The position numbers and the translations under genes were made by a program. A DNA stretch of 64,000 bases from Methylobacterium thuringiense. Its GTDB lineage: Bacteria > Pseudomonadota > Alphaproteobacteria > Rhizobiales > Beijerinckiaceae. Below the pieces are notes generated by a model. That model saw only the letters and a program-made list of their open reading frames with translations, had not been told where the DNA came from and did no database searches. This document shows, piece by piece, positions 38,017 to 47,003 of this stretch. Positions within the stretch are counted from its first letter, which is position 1. Each line of letters begins with the position of its first letter. Location: positions 1-64,000 of the forward strand of contig NZ_BPRA01000002.1 in assembly GCF_022179645.1 (NCBI RefSeq), in the 5' to 3' direction.

Positions 38017-38220
38017 TTACCGGCTGTTGGGCAGGAAGTACTTCTTCACATTGGCGGCGTCGCCCTCGAACAGGGTCGTGGTGCCGCGCAGGTTGCGGAT
38101 CTGCTTCGTGGTCCGCTTGATCATCCCGTGGCGCTTGCCGGCCTGGGCGTACATCACCTTGCCGGTGCCGGTGATCTTGAAGCGCTTTTTGGCGCCCGAT
38201 TTGGTCTTCAGCTTGGGCAT
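38017..38220 (-). CDS. rpmI: Ribosomal protein L35 (bL35)
   Basis: 67 aa. [20 protein letters not shown] and a basic [18 protein letters not shown] stretch identify L35. It is first of the two-gene rpmI-rplT unit here. In most bacteria infC is directly upstream, but here infC lies 4.3 kb away. Confidence 0.98.
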   Translation of the reverse strand: MPKLKTKSGAKKRFKITGTGKVMYAQAGKRHGMIKRTTKQIRNLRGTTTLFEGDAANVKKYFLPNSR

Positions 38221-38662
38221 TTCGCTCTCCTGGCGCAAAACCCCGCCGGCCGGTGGACCGGGGATGTCAGCGCGAATGATGCTTTTTGAAAGCAACGGAA
38301 ACCGCCACGGCAGCCCTATCGGCCGGGCGGTTCGACGCGGGCGGCTTATGGCAGAAAGCTTGCCCGCTATCAACGTGCTCGCGAGACGGCCTTCCGACGG
38401 GTCATCCCCTTCGCCGTCGGCGCCTCGAACACAGTGAGGAAGTGCCTCGCCGTGGCTGCCGTCTGCGTTTGGCTGAGCTCTTGCAAGGCAACCGCCCGCA
38501 CCTGTGTCTAGCGGGAATAGCGGGGGCTCAGGGAAATCGCGGTGGCGTGAGACCCCAAGCGGAACCATAAACCTTGGCCGTCGGTTTCGTTCATGTGGCG
38601 CTCAGGCCGACTCAGTACAAAGTCCCGGCAACAAAGCATTCTCGTTCATAGGAGACGTGTTC
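38221..38662. other. divergent intergenic region rpmI / GT4 gene
   Basis: About 440 bases holding the rpmI leader and promoter on one side and the glycosyltransferase promoter on the other. A candidate EcfG-type site is at 38561-38586. GGAG at 38651-38654 serves the GTG start at 38663. I did not identify an L20/L35 autoregulatory RNA fold, although one would be expected here. Confidence 0.6.
38561..38586 (+). promoter_or_regulatory. possible EcfG-type promoter of the GT4/GH pair
   Basis: GGAAC (38561-38565), 17 bases, then GGTT (38583-38586). It differs from the consensus GGAAC-N16/17-CGTT at one position of the -10. It is 77 bases upstream of the GTG start and correctly oriented. Confidence 0.45.
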
Positions 38663-39796
38663 GTGCGCATTGCCATGGTTGCCCCGCTTGCAGAGGCCGT
38701 TCCGCCGAAGTTCTACGGTGGTACCGAGCGCGTCGTTTCGTGGATCACGGAAGAGTTGGTTCGTCAGGGTCATGACGTGACTCTATTCGCAAGTGGTGAT
38801 TCGGAGACGTCTGCAAAGCTTGCAGCCTGCCACCCTGAAGGTCTGCGCCTGCTCGGTTATCGCGACCACACCGCCGGCCACCTTGCCATGCTGCATCACG
38901 TGCATCGCCGGGCCCACGAGTTCGACATCATCCACTTCCACATCGATCTCTTGCAGTATCCTATGTTCGAGGATCTGTACCATAAGACCCTGACGACCAT
39001 GCATGGCCGTCTGGATGTTCCGGACTTCATGCCGGTCTACAAGACCTTCACCGGCATGCCGCTCGTGTCGATTTCCGATAACCAGCGCGAACCGATGCCG
39101 GAGGATTCCAACTGGCTGGCCACGATCCATCACGGCCTGCCGAAGGAGAACTGCCCGTACTATCCCGAGTCGAAGGGTGGGTACCTCGCCTTCCTCGGCC
39201 GCATCTCGCCGGAGAAGCGTCCCGACCGCGCCATCGAGATGGCGAAGCGCTCCGGCATTCCGCTGAAGATTGCCGCCAAGGTCGACAAGGCCGACCAGGA
39301 TTACTGGGACGACGTCATCGAGCCGATGATCCATCACCCGCTGATCGAGTATATCGGCGAGATCAACGAGGAACAGAAGAAGGACTTCCTCGGCAACGCA
39401 CTGGCCCTCGCCTTCCCGATCGATTGGCCGGAGCCCTTCGGCCTCGTGATGATCGAGGCGATGTCGGCCGGTACACCGGTGATCGCCTTCCGCAACGGCT
39501 CTGTTCCCGAGGTCATCAAGGACGGCGTCGGCGGCTTCGTGGTCGACACGATGGACGAGGCGGTCGAGGCCTGCATCAAGGCCAAGGATCTGTCCCGGGC
39601 CGGCGTGCGCCAGCATTTCGAGAGCCAGTTCACCGCCGAGGTGATGGTGAACAAGTACGTCGCCGCCTACGAGCAGCTGCTCGCCAGCCGCGGCAACGTC
39701 GTCGACCTGCCGACCGCCGGCAGCTTCAGCCCGCAATATGGCGAGGTGAATGGCTCACCCCGTCCCTCGATCAACGTCGCGGCCCTTCCGGCCTGA
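38663..39796 (+). CDS. GT4-family glycosyltransferase
   Basis: 377 aa GT-B enzyme. The N-terminal PPKFYGGTERVVSWITEELV (shortened) binds the acceptor side. The C-terminal donor site has LGRISPEKRPDRAIE and the E-x7-E motif (EPFGLVMIEAMSAGTPVIA, shortened). Nucleotide-sugar donor and acceptor are not predictable. The GTG at 38663 has GGAG eight bases upstream; another GTG at 38657 is too close. It is paired with an amylo-alpha-1,6-glucosidase-like gene 157 bases downstream, which suggests a stress-related glucan or compatible-solute pathway. Confidence 0.9.
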   Translation: MRIAMVAPLAEAVPPKFYGGTERVVSWITEELVRQGHDVTLFASGDSETSAKLAACHPEGLRLLGYRDHTAGHLAMLHHVHRRAHEFDIIHFHIDLLQYPMFEDLYHKTLTTMHGRLDVPDFMPVYKTFTGMPLVSISDNQREPMPEDSNWLATIHHGLPKENCPYYPESKGGYLAFLGRISPEKRPDRAIEMAKRSGIPLKIAAKVDKADQDYWDDVIEPMIHHPLIEYIGEINEEQKKDFLGNALALAFPIDWPEPFGLVMIEAMSAGTPVIAFRNGSVPEVIKDGVGGFVVDTMDEAVEACIKAKDLSRAGVRQHFESQFTAEVMVNKYVAAYEQLLASRGNVVDLPTAGSFSPQYGEVNGSPRPSINVAALPA

Positions 39797-39953
39797 CGCA
39801 AGCGATCGGCGCCGGCCCCCTCGCCGGCGCTACGATCGCCCCTAACTGACGCTTCGACGCTGGCCGCCGCTTCGCTCACCGCGCATCGGCGGCCTTTATG
39901 ATTCGCGCTGCAGCGCGGACACTCCGGCATCATCCCAGCAGAGGGCATTCGGT

Positions 39954-42293
39954 ATGGCAGTTGACGAGGCATCGGCGAAGGCCAAGGTCATCTCTTCCGA
40001 CGACACGAACCCTCAGCCGATCCTTGGCTTCCAGGACGCCGACGAGGCGCTTCCGCAATACCATATCGAGGCCCAGACCTCGCTCGTTGAGCGTCCGCTT
40101 CGCGCCCTGAAATACGGCGAAGCGTTCGCGGTCCTCGACACCTACGGCGACATCGGCGTCTTCCCCGGTCCCGAGGGCATCTATTTCCAGGACACGCGCT
40201 ATCTCTCGCGCCTCGCCTTCACCGTCGAGGACCAGCGTCCGCTGATCCTGTCCTCCGTGATGCAGGACGACAACGGCGCACTCAGCGTCGACATGACGAC
40301 GCCTGACATCCGGATCGATGCGCAGGACGAGACCTCGCTGCCGCGCGAGTTGATCGCGATCGAACGCACCAAGTTTCTGTTCCGCGCTACCTGCTACGAT
40401 CGCATCGGGCTCCGAAACTACGACACCCGTCGCCGTACGCTGCGGATCGCCGTGACCTTCGATGCGGATTACCGCGACCTGTTCGAGGTCCGCGGTACGG
40501 CCCGTACCCGCTTCGGCAAGCGCACCGTGCAGGTGTCGAGCCCGAGCGAGGTGCAGTTTCGCTATGTCGGCCTCGACGAGATCGTGCGGACCACTTCCGT
40601 GCATTTTGGCCCCAAGCCAGTACGGATCGAGCCGGGCCGTGCCGAGTTCGAGGTGTCGATGGCGCCGGGCGAGCACACTTCGCTGTTCATCCGCGTCGTC
40701 TGCGATTCTCACCGCGCCTTCACCAGCGCGCCGAGCGCGGAGCGGACCGGCGAGGATTCGGCGGCGGCCCTCTCGCGCGCCTCCGGCAGTGGTGGCGACC
40801 AGCCGACCCGGGGCCTGCCCGAGGGCCGCGTCTTCGCGCGCGCCTATCGCGACAGCCGCCGCGACCAACGCCAACTCACGGCGGGCATCACCACGATCAT
40901 CTCGTCGAACGACCAATTCAACGAGGCGCTCTGCCGGGCGACCGCCGACCTCTACATGCTGGCGAGCCGGACGCAGGAGGGCATCTACCCCTTCGCCGGC
41001 ATCCCCTGGTATTCCACCGTGTTCGGCCGCGACGGCATCATCACCGCGATGATGGCGCTCTGGATCGACCCGAATTTCGGCAAGGGCGTGCTGCGTTTCC
41101 TCGCGGCGACACAGGCCAAGACCGTCGATCCGGCCGCCGACGCCCAGCCCGGCAAGGTGTTGCACGAGACCCGTCGTGGCGAGATGGCGATGCTCGGCGA
41201 GGTGCCGTTCCGGCACTATTACGGCACTATCGACGGCACGCCGCTCTTCGTGATGCTGGCTTGGGAATACTACGCCGTCACCGGCGACCTGGAGACGATC
41301 AAGGCGATCTGGCCGTCGATCGAGCTCGCCCTGGACTGGATCGACCAGTACGGCGACCGGGACGGCGACGGCTTCGTCGAATACGCCCGTGAGACCGAGC
41401 AGGGGCTGGCGAACCAGGGCTGGAAGGACAGCCACGATTCGATCTTTCACGCCGACGGCACCATGGCCAAGGCGCCGATCGCGCTCTGCGAGGTGCAGGG
41501 CTACGTCTTCGCGGCCAAGAAGGGTGCCGCCAAGCTCGCAAGCCTGCTCGGCCAGGAAGGCCGCGCCGAGACGCTGAAGGCCCAGGCGCGCGACCTGCGG
41601 GAGGCCTTCGACAAGGCTTTCTGGTGCGAGGAGATCGGCACCTATGCCATCGCCCTCGATGGCGAGAAGCGGCAATGCGCCGTGCGCTCGTCGAATGCCG
41701 GCCACGCCCTGTTCACCGGCATCGCCCTGCCGGAGCGGGCGGAGGCGGTGGCGGGCCAGCTGCTCTCGACGGACGGTTACAACGGCTGGGGTATCCGCAC
41801 GCTCGCCAAAGGACAGGCGCGCTACAACCCGATGTCCTACCACAACGGCTCGATCTGGCCGCACGACAACGCGATGATCGCGTTGGGCTTTGCCCGCTAC
41901 GGCCTCAAGGCCGAGGCGGCGCGGGTGTTCGAGGGGCTGTTCGACACCGCCCTCTACCAGGATCAGAAGCGCCTGCCGGAACTGTTCTGCGGTTTCATGC
42001 GGCGGCGTCAGCGCGGGCCGGTGAATTACCCGGTCGCCTGCTCGCCGCAGGCCTGGGCGGCGGCGACGCCCTTCGCGCTGCTCGCCTCCTGCCTCGGCCT
42101 GGAGATCGAACACGACAAGAACCGGATCCGGCTGCGCAATCCGATCCTGCCGCGCTTCCTCGACGGCATCACGCTGTACAACCTGAAGCTCGGCGCATCG
42201 CGGGTGGATTTGCGTGTCCACCGCCACGGCGACGACGTCACCGTCGCGGTGGAGCGTCGGATCGGCGACGTGCAGATCTCGCTGCTGAAGTAG
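39954..42293 (+). CDS. Amylo-alpha-1,6-glucosidase-like glycoside hydrolase
   Basis: 779 aa. The N-terminal domain of bacterial glycogen-debranching-type proteins (residues 50-290: GDIGVFPGPEGIYFQDTRYLS, shortened) is followed by an (alpha/alpha)6 barrel (310-740) with PWYSTVFGRDGIITAMM, QGWKDSHDSIFHADG, SYHNGSIWPHDNAMIA and acidic residues near 485 and 690 for catalysis. Family members trim alpha-1,6 branches or act on sucrose-like oligosaccharides; the true substrate is uncertain. There is no signal peptide, so it is cytoplasmic. It follows the GT4 gene, probably in one operon. Confidence 0.88.
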   Translation: MAVDEASAKAKVISSDDTNPQPILGFQDADEALPQYHIEAQTSLVERPLRALKYGEAFAVLDTYGDIGVFPGPEGIYFQDTRYLSRLAFTVEDQRPLILSSVMQDDNGALSVDMTTPDIRIDAQDETSLPRELIAIERTKFLFRATCYDRIGLRNYDTRRRTLRIAVTFDADYRDLFEVRGTARTRFGKRTVQVSSPSEVQFRYVGLDEIVRTTSVHFGPKPVRIEPGRAEFEVSMAPGEHTSLFIRVVCDSHRAFTSAPSAERTGEDSAAALSRASGSGGDQPTRGLPEGRVFARAYRDSRRDQRQLTAGITTIISSNDQFNEALCRATADLYMLASRTQEGIYPFAGIPWYSTVFGRDGIITAMMALWIDPNFGKGVLRFLAATQAKTVDPAADAQPGKVLHETRRGEMAMLGEVPFRHYYGTIDGTPLFVMLAWEYYAVTGDLETIKAIWPSIELALDWIDQYGDRDGDGFVEYARETEQGLANQGWKDSHDSIFHADGTMAKAPIALCEVQGYVFAAKKGAAKLASLLGQEGRAETLKAQARDLREAFDKAFWCEEIGTYAIALDGEKRQCAVRSSNAGHALFTGIALPERAEAVAGQLLSTDGYNGWGIRTLAKGQARYNPMSYHNGSIWPHDNAMIALGFARYGLKAEAARVFEGLFDTALYQDQKRLPELFCGFMRRRQRGPVNYPVACSPQAWAAATPFALLASCLGLEIEHDKNRIRLRNPILPRFLDGITLYNLKLGASRVDLRVHRHGDDVTVAVERRIGDVQISLLK

Positions 42294-42412
42294 AAGGACG
42301 CTGGGGTGTCGGCCGACTGGGTCGGCACTCCCTTCTCCATCATTCCGGGAATCGTTAAGGGCGAAAATCTCGAATGATGGAGGTGCCGTCGCTGCTCAAC
42401 AGGTCGCCGATA

Positions 42413-42441
42413 CGAAAACGCCGCCTCTCCGGGAGGCGGCG
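42413..42441 (-). terminator. Rho-independent terminator after infC
   Basis: A 9-bp perfect stem (CGCCGCCTC at 42419-42427 and its complement at 42433-42441) with a 5-base loop is followed on the minus strand by TTTT. It lies 41 bases past the infC stop, showing that infC is transcribed separately from rpmI-rplT. Confidence 0.85.
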
Positions 42442-42481
42442 AAAACGGCGATCGGCTGAAAACTACGCGACCAAACTGCGG

Positions 42482-43024
42482 TCAACGCGGTGCCAGGATC
42501 ATGATCATCTGGCGGCCTTCGAGCATCGGCTCGCTCTCGACCTTGGCAATCTCGGCTGTCTCGGTCTTCACACGCTCCAGAAGACGCAGTCCGATGTCCT
42601 GGTGGGCCATCTCGCGACCGCGGAAGCGCAGGGTGACCTTCACCTTGTCGCCCTCTTCGAAGAACCGGTGCACCGACTTCATCTTGGTGTCGTAGTCGTG
42701 CTTGTCGATCCCGGGACGGAGCTTGATCTCCTTCACCTCGACCGTCTTCTGGCGCTTGCGCGCCTCGTTCTGCTTCTTCTGCTCGAGGAAGCGGAAACGC
42801 CCGTAATCGAGGAACTTGCAGACGGGAGGTACGGAGTTCGGCGCGATCTCGACGAGGTCGAGCCCGACTTCCTCGGCCATGGCCAAGGCGTCGAAGAAGG
42901 ATACGACGCCCTTGTTCTGCCCGTCTTGGTCGATGAGCTGAACGTCACGGACGCCCCGGATGTCGCGGTTCGCGCGCGGCCCGTCCTTCTGCGGGGCCGG
43001 CATCGCTCTCATGGGTCTACGAAT
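42482..43024 (-). CDS. infC: Translation initiation factor IF-3 (AUU start)
   Basis: 180 aa from an ATT codon at 43024-43022. IF3 N-domain [16 protein letters not shown], linker [20 protein letters not shown] (shortened) and C-domain [17 protein letters not shown] are clear. The ribosome site TAGGAG is nine bases from ATT but 21 bases from the first ATG (43012), and the added residues (M)RRPMRAMP match related IF3 N-termini. AUU is the known self-regulating start of infC in E. coli, where IF3 discriminates against it. It is separated from its usual partners rpmI-rplT by 4.3 kb. Confidence 0.9.
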   Translation of the reverse strand: MRRPMRAMPAPQKDGPRANRDIRGVRDVQLIDQDGQNKGVVSFFDALAMAEEVGLDLVEIAPNSVPPVCKFLDYGRFRFLEQKKQNEARKRQKTVEVKEIKLRPGIDKHDYDTKMKSVHRFFEEGDKVKVTLRFRGREMAHQDIGLRLLERVKTETAEIAKVESEPMLEGRQMIMILAPR

Positions 43025-43206
43025 GGCTTTATTCTCCTAAAACAGCGAAGGGCAGCGCGGATCCGCCCCTTGGCAGGTCCCGGCCACCATGTGAACCGGC
43101 TTGGCCGGTTTGCAGCACCTTGGCAAAACCTCTCGGCAAGTCAACTCGTCGATCACGGATCGGTTCATCCCAAGATCCGCTCCGCCTACGTGGCCGGCGC
43201 CAAGCC

Positions 43207-44427
43207 TTACGCCCTGCGCGGCCTGAGGAGGCCATCATAGACGTCCAGGGTGTCGGCGACCATCGTCTCCAGGGAGAAGTGGCTTTCGACATGCGCCCTC
43301 GCCCGAAGGGCCAGGGCATCGCGCGCGCTGGCACCGAGGGAGAGCAGTTCGCCGAGCGCATCGGCGAGAGCGACCGCATCGTTCGGCGGCACGCGCCAGC
43401 CCGTACGTCGGGACGGCTCGACCTCAGGGGGAGCGAGCACCGTTTCCGGCACGGCTCCGATGTCGGTGACGACCACGGGAGTTCCGAGCGCCTGCGCTTC
43501 GACCGCCGATCGTCCGAACGCCTCTGGCTCGACCGACGGTACGGCGACGACAGAGGCTGCCCGGAAGGCAGCCGGCATGTCGTTGCAATGGCCGACGCGA
43601 CGCACGATCCCGCCGAGGCCGCGCGCCGCGACGAGGGAATCGAGTTCGCGCTCGTAGCTCGTGCGTCCCTGCGCATCACCGGCAAGGACCACCGCGATGT
43701 CCTTGAGTCCGCGGTCCCGCAACAAGGCCGCCGCCTCGATCAGCACGCGCTGCCCTTTCCAGGCAGTCAGACGGGCCGCCAGCAGGATGATCCGCTCGTG
43801 CGAGGCCACGCCCCAGGATCGGCGCAAGGCTTCGACCCGCCCGGCCGTGGCGGCGCCGGGACTGAAGGTAGAAAGATCCGTCCCACGGTGAATGACCCGG
43901 ATCCGGTCCTTCGCCTGGTCGGGGTGCCGGTTGCGGATGAGATCTGCCGTGTAGTGCGAGTTGGCGATGACGACATCGCCGCGCGCCATCACCGAATTGT
44001 AGAGCACCTTGACGCCACTGAGGCCGGAATAGCTGCCGTGATAGGTCGTCACGAAGGGGAGCTTGAGCCGTCGCGCTGCGCCTAGGGCGACCCAGGCCGG
44101 GGCGCGCGAGCGCGCATGGATCAGGCTGACGCCCTCCCGTCGGCACAGGCTGGTCAACTTCAGGACGTTGAGCGCCATCGCCGCCGGATTCTTGGAATCG
44201 GCGGGGAACGGCAGCCAGACGCCACCCTTGGCCTGCAACTCGCCGACGAGCCGGCCGCCCTCGGTGGCCACGAGCGCCCGGCCGCCTGCCGCCGCGATGG
44301 CCTCCGCGATATCCACCGTCGTGCGCTCTGCGCCGCCGGCATTGAGAGCCGGAATGATCTGCAGGATATTTTGACCGGCGAGCGGCGCGGCCTCGCCGGG
44401 AAATGCCGAGCGGATCGCCTCGCTCAT
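43207..44427 (-). CDS. GT4-family glycosyltransferase
   Basis: 406 aa GT-B enzyme. The N-terminal IIPALNAGGAERTTVDIAEA contains the typical G-G-AE motif, LIHARSRAPAW follows, and the C-terminal donor site has AARLTAWKGQRVLIEAA and E-x7-E in EPEAFGRSAVEAQALGTPVVV (shortened). Such enzymes build lipopolysaccharide or exopolysaccharide; no polysaccharide cluster is present, so the target is unknown. ATG 44427 is chosen by domain limits; its ribosome site is weak. It is unrelated in detail to the GT4 at 38.7 kb. Confidence 0.9.
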   Translation of the reverse strand: MSEAIRSAFPGEAAPLAGQNILQIIPALNAGGAERTTVDIAEAIAAAGGRALVATEGGRLVGELQAKGGVWLPFPADSKNPAAMALNVLKLTSLCRREGVSLIHARSRAPAWVALGAARRLKLPFVTTYHGSYSGLSGVKVLYNSVMARGDVVIANSHYTADLIRNRHPDQAKDRIRVIHRGTDLSTFSPGAATAGRVEALRRSWGVASHERIILLAARLTAWKGQRVLIEAAALLRDRGLKDIAVVLAGDAQGRTSYERELDSLVAARGLGGIVRRVGHCNDMPAAFRAASVVAVPSVEPEAFGRSAVEAQALGTPVVVTDIGAVPETVLAPPEVEPSRRTGWRVPPNDAVALADALGELLSLGASARDALALRARAHVESHFSLETMVADTLDVYDGLLRPRRA

Positions 44428-44627
44428 CGCAAAAACCCCGGCCGACCGGCTTCGGCAATGGCCGGTCCGGTCGTCGGCCGTGCGGCCGTGCATCGCGCTG
44501 CCTCAAGGCAGTCGGCCGTTTCGATCTCCATCATTGCTTCAAGATCGCGCGCGCGCTTTAGGTTTCCGTAAACGAAGCCCGGAAGCTCTGTGGACGGACC
44601 CGGCTTGCGTGAGAGGAACGGCAAGGC

Positions 44628-45425
44628 ATGGCATCTCAAACCGACGCACTTCGGGACGATCTGCCGATCGTCAAGATCTCTGTCGGAGCCGGTGGCGATC
44701 GTCGCGACATCGCCGTACGTGTCCGCTCCGGCGAAGGCCGTCCGATCGTCTGGCTCGGCGGATTTCGGTCGGACATGCGCGCCACCAAGGCGTTGGCGCT
44801 CGATGCCTGGGCGGCGAGCCACGGGCGTCCGCTCGTGCGGTTCGACTACACGGGGCACGGCATATCGGGGGGGCGCTTTGCCGATGCCGTGACCTCGACC
44901 TGGGTCGAAGATGCGCTCGCGGTCCTGGAACGTTTTGCGGATGATCGCCCGGTCCTCGTCGGCTCGTCGATGGGTGGCTGGGTAACCTGTCTCGCCGTTC
45001 GCGAGCGGCTCGCGCACGGGTGCCCGGCCCCGGCAGGAATCGTACTGATCGCGCCAGCGCTCGACTTCACGCATGACCTGATGTGGGAGGCTTTTCCCGC
45101 CGAGGTCCGGGCCGAGATCGAGCAGAACGGCGTCTGGTATCGGAAAACGGACTACGCCCCCGAGCCCGATCCGATCACTTTGGCTCTGATCGAAGACGGC
45201 CGGCGCAACCGGCTCCTGACGGGACCATTGGACTTGCGCTGCCCGGTCCACATTCTCCAGGGGATGAACGATCCAGACGTACCCTATGCGCACGCCCTGA
45301 AGACCGTCGCACAGCTTCCGGCAGCTGGCACCCTGCTGACCCTGATCAAGGATGGCGACCACCGTTTGTCGCGGCCACAGGACATCGGTCTGATCCTGCG
45401 CACCGTTGCGGCGATCGCCGACTAG
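44628..45425 (+). CDS. Alpha/beta hydrolase, ABHD10-like
   Basis: 265 aa. The nucleophile is in GSSMGGW (about residue 117), the oxyanion region is WLGGFRSDM, the acid lies near GMNDPDVP and the His is in KDGDHRLSR. This layout is that of the bacterial relatives of mitochondrial ABHD10, an S-depalmitoylase/esterase. The physiological substrate in bacteria is not known. AGAGGAACGG precedes the ATG. Divergent from the second GT4. Confidence 0.85.
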   Translation: MASQTDALRDDLPIVKISVGAGGDRRDIAVRVRSGEGRPIVWLGGFRSDMRATKALALDAWAASHGRPLVRFDYTGHGISGGRFADAVTSTWVEDALAVLERFADDRPVLVGSSMGGWVTCLAVRERLAHGCPAPAGIVLIAPALDFTHDLMWEAFPAEVRAEIEQNGVWYRKTDYAPEPDPITLALIEDGRRNRLLTGPLDLRCPVHILQGMNDPDVPYAHALKTVAQLPAAGTLLTLIKDGDHRLSRPQDIGLILRTVAAIAD

Positions 45426-45464
45426 GATCAGGGACCGGCTCTCGCCGCTCCCTGATGGCTCCCG

Positions 45465-45734
45465 TCAGTGCAGGCTTACTGTGTGGAGATCGTGCGCCAT
45501 CGCGTTCGCCACGGCGACGTCATGCGAGTCGGCCAGCAGGATCGGCGCACCGCTCGCCGACAGCAGCGCGAAGAGGTCCAACCCAGGGGTCAAGTCGGGC
45601 GCCTGCGGAAACAACCGACGGACCTCGTCCGAGCGGATCGCGCGGACATAGGCGATCTGACCCTCGCCGAGAGAGGCAAACTCGGCCGGGTTGAACTGTG
45701 GTGCAACCGTGGAAGTCGTGTCGAGGTCTGTCAT
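45465..45734 (-). CDS. DUF1150-family protein
   Basis: 89 aa. AYVRAIRSDEVRRLFPQA, FALLSASGAPILLADSHDVAVANA (shortened) and a short C-terminal tail are typical of DUF1150. These proteins accompany small heat-shock genes in rhizobia and their function is unknown. GGAGG lies upstream of the ATG at 45734. It is 118 bases downstream of the hsp20 gene on the same strand and probably co-expressed. Confidence 0.88.
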   Translation of the reverse strand: MTDLDTTSTVAPQFNPAEFASLGEGQIAYVRAIRSDEVRRLFPQAPDLTPGLDLFALLSASGAPILLADSHDVAVANAMAHDLHTVSLH

Positions 45735-45852
45735 GCGTTGCCCTCCAAGTGGCAGAGCGTTCTCCGGCATGTGGTCCCGCCTCAGTGCGGCGACAACTCC
45801 GGATCGGTGAAACGATCATCCCGTCAGGTGTGAGACCTCACCCATCCTTGTC

Positions 45853-46284
45853 TCAAGTGTCCCTGGCGACGATCGCGATCTTGCGGACGACCCGTTCCGG
45901 CTCTGGCCGTGCCAAGTCGATGGACAGAAGTCCGTTCGACAGGTCGGCACCGAGCACCTCCATCCCGTCCGCGAGCAGGAAAGTGCGCTGGAACTGCCGG
46001 GCAGCGATGCCGCGATGCAGGAACTGACGCGTCTTGTCGTCGATCTGCCGGCCACGGACGACCAGCTGGTTCTCTTCCAGCATCACGTCGAGCTGGTCGC
46101 GGGTGAAGCCGGCGACAGCGAGGGTGATGCGCAGACGCTCCGGTTCGCACGCGGTGCGCGGCACACGCTCGATATTGTAGGGCGGATAGCCGTCGTTCGC
46201 GGCCTTCGACACGCGGTCGAGAGCCTGTTCGATCTCGTCGAAGCCCAACAGGAACGGGTGCCCGAACGGAGAAGGCCGTGTCAT
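45853..46284 (-). CDS. Small heat-shock protein (Hsp20/HspD type)
   Basis: 143 aa alpha-crystallin-domain chaperone. YPPYNIERV, the central ITLAVAGFTRDQLDVMLEEN and the GIAARQFQRTFLLADGMEV region (shortened) are IbpA/HspD-like. The C-terminal IxI-type anchor is present only loosely (KIAIVARD). ATP-independent holdase that keeps unfolding proteins soluble. It pairs with DUF1150 downstream. I did not find a clear RpoH promoter. Confidence 0.93.
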   Translation of the reverse strand: MTRPSPFGHPFLLGFDEIEQALDRVSKAANDGYPPYNIERVPRTACEPERLRITLAVAGFTRDQLDVMLEENQLVVRGRQIDDKTRQFLHRGIAARQFQRTFLLADGMEVLGADLSNGLLSIDLARPEPERVVRKIAIVARDT

Positions 46285-46541
46285 CGTCTCGCGCGAACCT
46301 TTCGAAGCCTCAGGATGGCACCGGAAAGGCGCGTCCAGATAAGCACTTCGTGGATCAGGAAGCCCGCTCGCTGCAGCGCTTCCGGCGGCGATGGCTCGCC
46401 GTTACCATCGATATGGAGGGCGCACCGGGTGCGATCAAGCCACGCCGTGGCTCGGCAACGGGCGATCCGAACGGGCCCATTCCGACGAAGCCCGCCGACG
46501 ACGACGGCCCGATACCCGAAGCACCGTCATCCTTCGGGTAA
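46278..46541 (+). CDS. Possible small protein upstream of flp
   Basis: 87 codons from a GTG at 46278 with GGAGAAGG just upstream. Codon third positions are moderately GC-rich. The product is hydrophilic and Pro/Asp-rich, ending DGPIPEAPSSFG, with no known domain. It overlaps the hsp20 start by seven bases on the other strand. It may be a real short gene or a by-product of the GC-rich context. Confidence 0.35.
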   Translation: MSSSRANLSKPQDGTGKARPDKHFVDQEARSLQRFRRRWLAVTIDMEGAPGAIKPRRGSATGDPNGPIPTKPADDDGPIPEAPSSFG

Positions 46542-46700
46542 CCAATCCTCAACCATCGCGTGGGAACGCAACCGGGCCTGGTGGTTTCGGGCATCCATTT
46601 AACCCTATCGCAACGTCCCTCAAGCAGTTTGCAGGAGCCGAAGGTCGACCAACAGATCTCCGACAGACATCGCGCAAGCTGCCAGACCAGGATTTGCACC

Positions 46701-46874
46701 ATGAAGACCATCATGAAGCGCTTCGCCGCCGACGAGTCCGGCGCGACCGCCATCGAGTACGGCCTCATCGCCTCGCTCGTCGCCGTTGCCATCATCGCTG
46801 GAGCGACGACCCTCGGCACGAAGCTCAACACCACCTTCAACGGCATCGCCGGCAAGCTGAACGCTCCGACCTGA
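46701..46874 (+). CDS. flp: Flp/Fap-type pilin
   Basis: 57 aa. The class IVb prepilin site DESG|ATAIEYG has the conserved Glu at +5, followed by a hydrophobic helix (LIASLVAVAIIAG). Once cut by CpaA it would be the major subunit of the Tad pilus used for tight adhesion. Heads the tad gene cluster; followed by an inverted repeat that may lower downstream expression. Confidence 0.95.
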   Translation: MKTIMKRFAADESGATAIEYGLIASLVAVAIIAGATTLGTKLNTTFNGIAGKLNAPT

Positions 46875-46917
46875 GCTGTCGGCCGACGATCTCGTCGTCC
46901 TACATCGACTGTTACTG

Positions 46918-46951
46918 TTGAAAGGGCCGCTCCTAGGATCGGCCCTTTCAA
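46918..46951 (+). terminator. attenuator-like hairpin between flp and cpaA
   Basis: A perfect 12-bp inverted repeat (TTGAAAGGGCCG at 46918-46929, CGGCCCTTTCAA at 46940-46951) with a 10-base loop. No T-run follows, which fits partial read-through into cpaA and high relative expression of the pilin. Confidence 0.75.
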
Positions 46952-47003
46952 GTCATCAGACGCACGATCGCGGCCGCCCGGACCGCATCAGGAGTTTCAC
47001 GGT

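Noticed and set aside
46563-46583. GGAAC followed by GTTT upstream of flp as an EcfG promoter
   Set aside because: The spacing and -10 bases do not match GGAAC-N16/17-CGTT.
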